From Bifidobacterium cuniculi (GTDB taxonomy: Bacteria; Actinomycetota; Actinomycetes; Actinomycetales; Bifidobacteriaceae), in contig NZ_JGYV01000007.1 in NCBI RefSeq assembly GCF_000741575.1, positions 38,151-102,150 on the forward strand: DNA of 64,000 nt, given 5' to 3'. The notes below the pieces were generated by a model, which worked only from the letters and a program-made list of their open reading frames with translations, searched no databases and was not told the DNA's origin. Made by a program: the position numbers and the translations under genes. This document shows positions 61,915-64,000 of the stretch, piece after piece. The number at the start of each line of letters is the position of its first letter. Position 1 is the stretch's first letter.

Positions 61915-62709
61915 TCATTCGCCGAAGGGGTGCCAGACTTCGCTGTCGTCGGGATTCTCCTGCCGGATGTCGATGCCGTTGGTGACGTGGCACAGCTGCA
62001 CCTGCGGGTCATTGCGGTCGAAGCTGTAGGCTTCGTCAGCCTTGCGTTTCGCTTCCTGTACGCCCAGCTCGCCCATCAGCTTGCCGTAGAGGTCAGCGGA
62101 CTCTTCCCGTTCCTGGTCGAAGGTGGCTCCCGTATAGGTCTTGTCCACCAGGCCGTTGCGCCGCAGGCATTCGGCTACGCCCTCCGCGTGATCTTGGACC
62201 AGGCTCGGATTGCCGGTCTGCAGACGGTATACGGTTCCGACATTCCCGTATTCCAGCTCATTGCATTCGGCATTGTCCTGATAGACCTTCTGCAGCACTT
62301 CCTCCCCGCGGTCGCCGACGTCCACCATCGGCGCGCTCCCCCGCACGCCTTCCGTATACACAGTGGTGACCACCGGTGTATAGCCCTTGTCCACGGTGCA
62401 CTGGCGGTAGTTGTTCCACGCTTCCTCATGATCGGCCTTGGACAGGGTGCCATCATTGTCCAACGCGCGTTCCAGGATCGCCCGCTGGCGCTCCGACATA
62501 TGCGTGGATACGGTCTTGTCGTTGTCCAGCAGGAATTCGATGTAGGTGGACATGGAGGAAGCGATGCGGGCCTGGCCACCTGAGGTGGGAGAGGAGGAAG
62601 CAATGCCGGGGACATCCTGTGCCGACTCCTGCGTGCCACAACCACAGACTCCCAAGGCGATGCAAGCAACAAGGAGGCAGGATGCTACGGAAAAAGCTGT
62701 GCGATTCAT
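61915..62709 (-). CDS. Hypothetical secreted lipoprotein
   Basis: 264 aa. N-terminal signal with a lipobox ending VCGC, modified Cys at residue 24. The mature part is polar with paired Cys and a region of alternating charged helices; no family recognised. Its start at 62709 is supported by an AGAGGA about 11 nt upstream. Next to other surface-type genes, it may be part of a lineage-specific secreted set. Confidence 0.72.
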   Translation of the reverse strand: MNRTAFSVASCLLVACIALGVCGCGTQESAQDVPGIASSSPTSGGQARIASSMSTYIEFLLDNDKTVSTHMSERQRAILERALDNDGTLSKADHEEAWNNYRQCTVDKGYTPVVTTVYTEGVRGSAPMVDVGDRGEEVLQKVYQDNAECNELEYGNVGTVYRLQTGNPSLVQDHAEGVAECLRRNGLVDKTYTGATFDQEREESADLYGKLMGELGVQEAKRKADEAYSFDRNDPQVQLCHVTNGIDIRQENPDDSEVWHPFGE

Positions 62710-62759
62710 GTTACAGATTTTCCTCTTACAATAATCACGGATGAGAAAATATCGAAATA

Positions 62760-62805
62760 AAAGCGGAGATAACTGAACCATTTAAGCATCGGTCATCTCC
62801 GCTTT
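62760..62805 (-). terminator. Hairpin terminator after the small secreted protein
   Basis: AAAGCGGAGAT (62760-62770) pairs with ATCTCCGCTTT (62795-62805). Read on the minus strand it is followed by TTATTT, so it terminates the gene at 62840-63187 and separates it from the lipoprotein gene. Confidence 0.75.
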
Positions 62806-62839
62806 GAGACTCTTGAGGTAGCCGTAAAACGGTCATGCC

Positions 62840-63187
62840 TCAGATCACCGTATAGGACGCATAGTCCCCGACGGTAGAGCTGGAACCATTCTGGACTGCT
62901 TCGCATCCAACGCCTGGGCTCCCATACGAATGGGCTGCATTGGCATTGCCATCTTGATGTGCATAGCAATGGGTGCCATTGCTCCCCGAATACAACTTGA
63001 TGTAGGAACGGTTTGCCGTCACAGCATAGTTGCCGTAGAAGTAGCCATTCTGAATCTGCCCGCTGCTCACCGGATAGTAGGTGGCACTGGCCGCCTGTGC
63101 CACATCCGCGACACTGAAGGCGAGGCCTGCGGCCAGCAACGCTGCCAACCATGCACGGACAGGCTTGGAACGTGTGAGACGTGCCAT
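62840..63187 (-). CDS. Small secreted protein
   Basis: 115 aa. Signal peptide with a basic start (MARLTRSKPVRAWLAALLAA) and an AQA cleavage site near residue 32. The mature part of about 83 aa is Gly/Ser/Asn/Tyr-rich, with two Cys in HCYAH and VGCEAV that could form a disulfide. ATG 63187 is preceded by GAAAGAG. No family recognised; secreted effector, coat or bacteriocin-like roles are possible. Confidence 0.68.
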   Translation of the reverse strand: MARLTRSKPVRAWLAALLAAGLAFSVADVAQAASATYYPVSSGQIQNGYFYGNYAVTANRSYIKLYSGSNGTHCYAHQDGNANAAHSYGSPGVGCEAVQNGSSSTVGDYASYTVI

Positions 63188-63386
63188 GATGGACTCTCTT
63201 TCTTTCCTTTGTTGGTTGGCCGAATCATCGTTGTTCAACTTAAATGAAAGTTTTGCTCATAGCACAACAAACATGCAAGCGTTCTGCACACAGTGTGCAG
63301 ACGACATGCCGGAATGCGTCATTTGCCGCCGTCAGACACTATGCTGAAAGCTGTCGCGTTTTATGATTAGGTTAAGGAGGCTCATC

Positions 63387-63551
63387 ATGGCTGTCGTGTC
63401 ATTCATGCTCGTCTTGGTTTTTTCACTGCTGCCGTCGTTGAATTCCACAAAGATCGAAAACCCGACTGGAGAGACTTCATCATCCGTTACCAGAACCTGC
63501 AGCGCCGCACGGGACTGCCCTGATTGGATGCGAAAGATGGGATGGTGCTAA
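63387..63551 (+). CDS. Candidate short membrane/secreted peptide with Cys-rich tail
   Basis: 54 aa. One hydrophobic segment (VVSFMLVLVFSLLP) then a polar tail with Cys in TRTCSAARDC and WMRKMGWC. TAAGGAGG is placed 5 nt before ATG 63387, a strong ribosome binding site, and TATGAT (63362-63367) lies upstream. Composition differs from the host average. May be a secreted peptide (pheromone or bacteriocin-like) or a gene remnant. Confidence 0.5.
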   Translation: MAVVSFMLVLVFSLLPSLNSTKIENPTGETSSSVTRTCSAARDCPDWMRKMGWC

Positions 63552-63618
63552 CAGCACTATAAGGCCGCCTCTCACCACCGAGCGACATGTAGGCGTATTT
63601 TTCCAACTATCATTGAAC

Positions 63619-64000
63619 TGTCCCCCGTTTTCTGGACGGGGTTAATGAGTGTCACCCACCCTCATGGTGTGGGTGCTCAGTCTACCATGCCCCGGCCCTA
63701 CCCGGCCAGGGCCAGTAACGCCTGCTCATAGCGGTCGGGGCTCATGCCCCCGACCGCTGCCTGGCAGCGTGTCGAGTTCCAGTAACGGATGTAGCCCTCC
63801 AGGTCACGCTTGAACGACTCATAGTCAGCCCATTGACGACCCCGGAAGAACTCGTCCTTGAGATGACCGAACACCTGCTCGGTCGCGGCGTTGTCCAAGC
63901 AGTTGCCCTTGCGTGACATGCTGCGCACGATGCCCATGCGCGCGCACGCCCGCGCCCAGGCGGGCTGCTGGTACTGCCAGCCCTGGTCACTGTGCAGCAA
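63619..64000 (-). mobile_element. IS3-family insertion sequence, partial (continues beyond the window)
   Basis: TGTCCCCCGTTTTCTGG at 63619 looks like a terminal inverted repeat, followed inward by the transposase gene on the minus strand. Only one end is visible, so the target duplication cannot be checked. Confidence 0.8.
63698..64000 (-). CDS. IS3-family transposase OrfB, C-terminal part
   Basis: Truncated by the window end (at least 100 aa). rve integrase core with the second catalytic Asp in LHSDQGWQYQ and the catalytic Glu in GNCLDNAATEQVFGHLKDE, followed by YIRYWNSTRCQAAVGGMSP, the IS3/IS150-type C-terminus. Not visibly frameshifted in this part. Confidence 0.92.
   Translation of the reverse strand: MLHSDQGWQYQQPAWARACARMGIVRSMSRKGNCLDNAATEQVFGHLKDEFFRGRQWADYESFKRDLEGYIRYWNSTRCQAAVGGMSPDRYEQALLALAG

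Noticed and set aside
62840..63187. Lactococcin 972-type bacteriocin
   Set aside because: Size and signal peptide fit, but the mature part lacks the family's Trp/Gly/His/Tyr pattern and no immunity ABC genes are in the window.

Overview
The window is high-GC DNA with dense gene packing, abundant GTG/TTG starts and an actinobacterial gene set. The AzgA-type permease, the rplJ-rplL block, groES under a CIRCE element without groEL beside it, the fdxA-dapC pair, an FHA protein coupled to a giant helicase-like protein, and murA-plsC-gpsA near leuCD and an IclR regulator all fit Bifidobacterium or a close relative. This assignment rests on gene content and order; I could not run a search.

Layout. 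1-8.1 kb: an OatA-like acyltransferase, DAHP synthase, MTA/SAH nucleosidase and the phosphate transporter pstSCAB. 8.3-10.7 kb: a purine permease converging on a zinc/manganese-type binding lipoprotein with two Zur-like boxes. 10.9-12.2 kb: L10 leader, rplJ and rplL. 12.4-17.7 kb: a translationally coupled trio of FHA protein, 1,211-aa degenerate SF1 helicase and 67-aa protein. 17.7-21.4 kb: SAF protein, FmdB-type zinc ribbon, 5-formyl-THF cyclo-ligase, RimJ-like acetyltransferase and a SepX/GlpR-like membrane protein. 21.5-22.7 kb: CIRCE-groES, tRNA-Tyr/Thr/Met and rpmG. 22.8-28.2 kb: murB, an APC permease, fdxA, dapC and tdk. 28.6-29.0 kb: a stand-alone AhpF-N-terminus-like protein.

29.5-34.2 kb: a four-gene operon (class-III PLP enzyme, APH-type kinase, GntR regulator, APC permease) that looks like uptake, phosphorylation and elimination of an amino-alcohol-type compound. 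34.4-40.7 kb: a type I restriction-modification system. 41.2-44.2 kb: VOC protein, methyltransferase and DUF4143 ATPase. 44.3-46.1 kb: dinB with a LexA box, tRNA-Ser with an upstream tRNA fragment, and a candidate antisense-strand small RNA. 46.5-51.4 kb: a hydroxyacid dehydrogenase, YigZ, an LRV-repeat protein and malQ. 51.6-57.1 kb: gpsA-plsC-murA, NADH oxidase and an Lrp ligand-binding-domain protein. 57.2-60.4 kb: leuCD facing a divergent IclR gene. 60.5-61.8 kb: a metallophosphoesterase. 61.9-64 kb: an accessory end with a lipoprotein, a small secreted protein, a candidate Cys-containing peptide and the edge of an IS3-family element.

Two window-wide patterns stand out. First, convergent gene junctions carry inverted repeats, several extraordinarily long: a perfect 98-bp zero-spacer palindrome at 9.7 kb and a 198-bp near-perfect palindrome built of 35-bp tandem units at 51.5 kb. 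Second, many genes have a -10-like hexamer 6-8 nt before the start codon and no ribosome binding site, suggesting leaderless mRNAs. The most novel coding system is the FHA / dead-helicase / small-protein operon.
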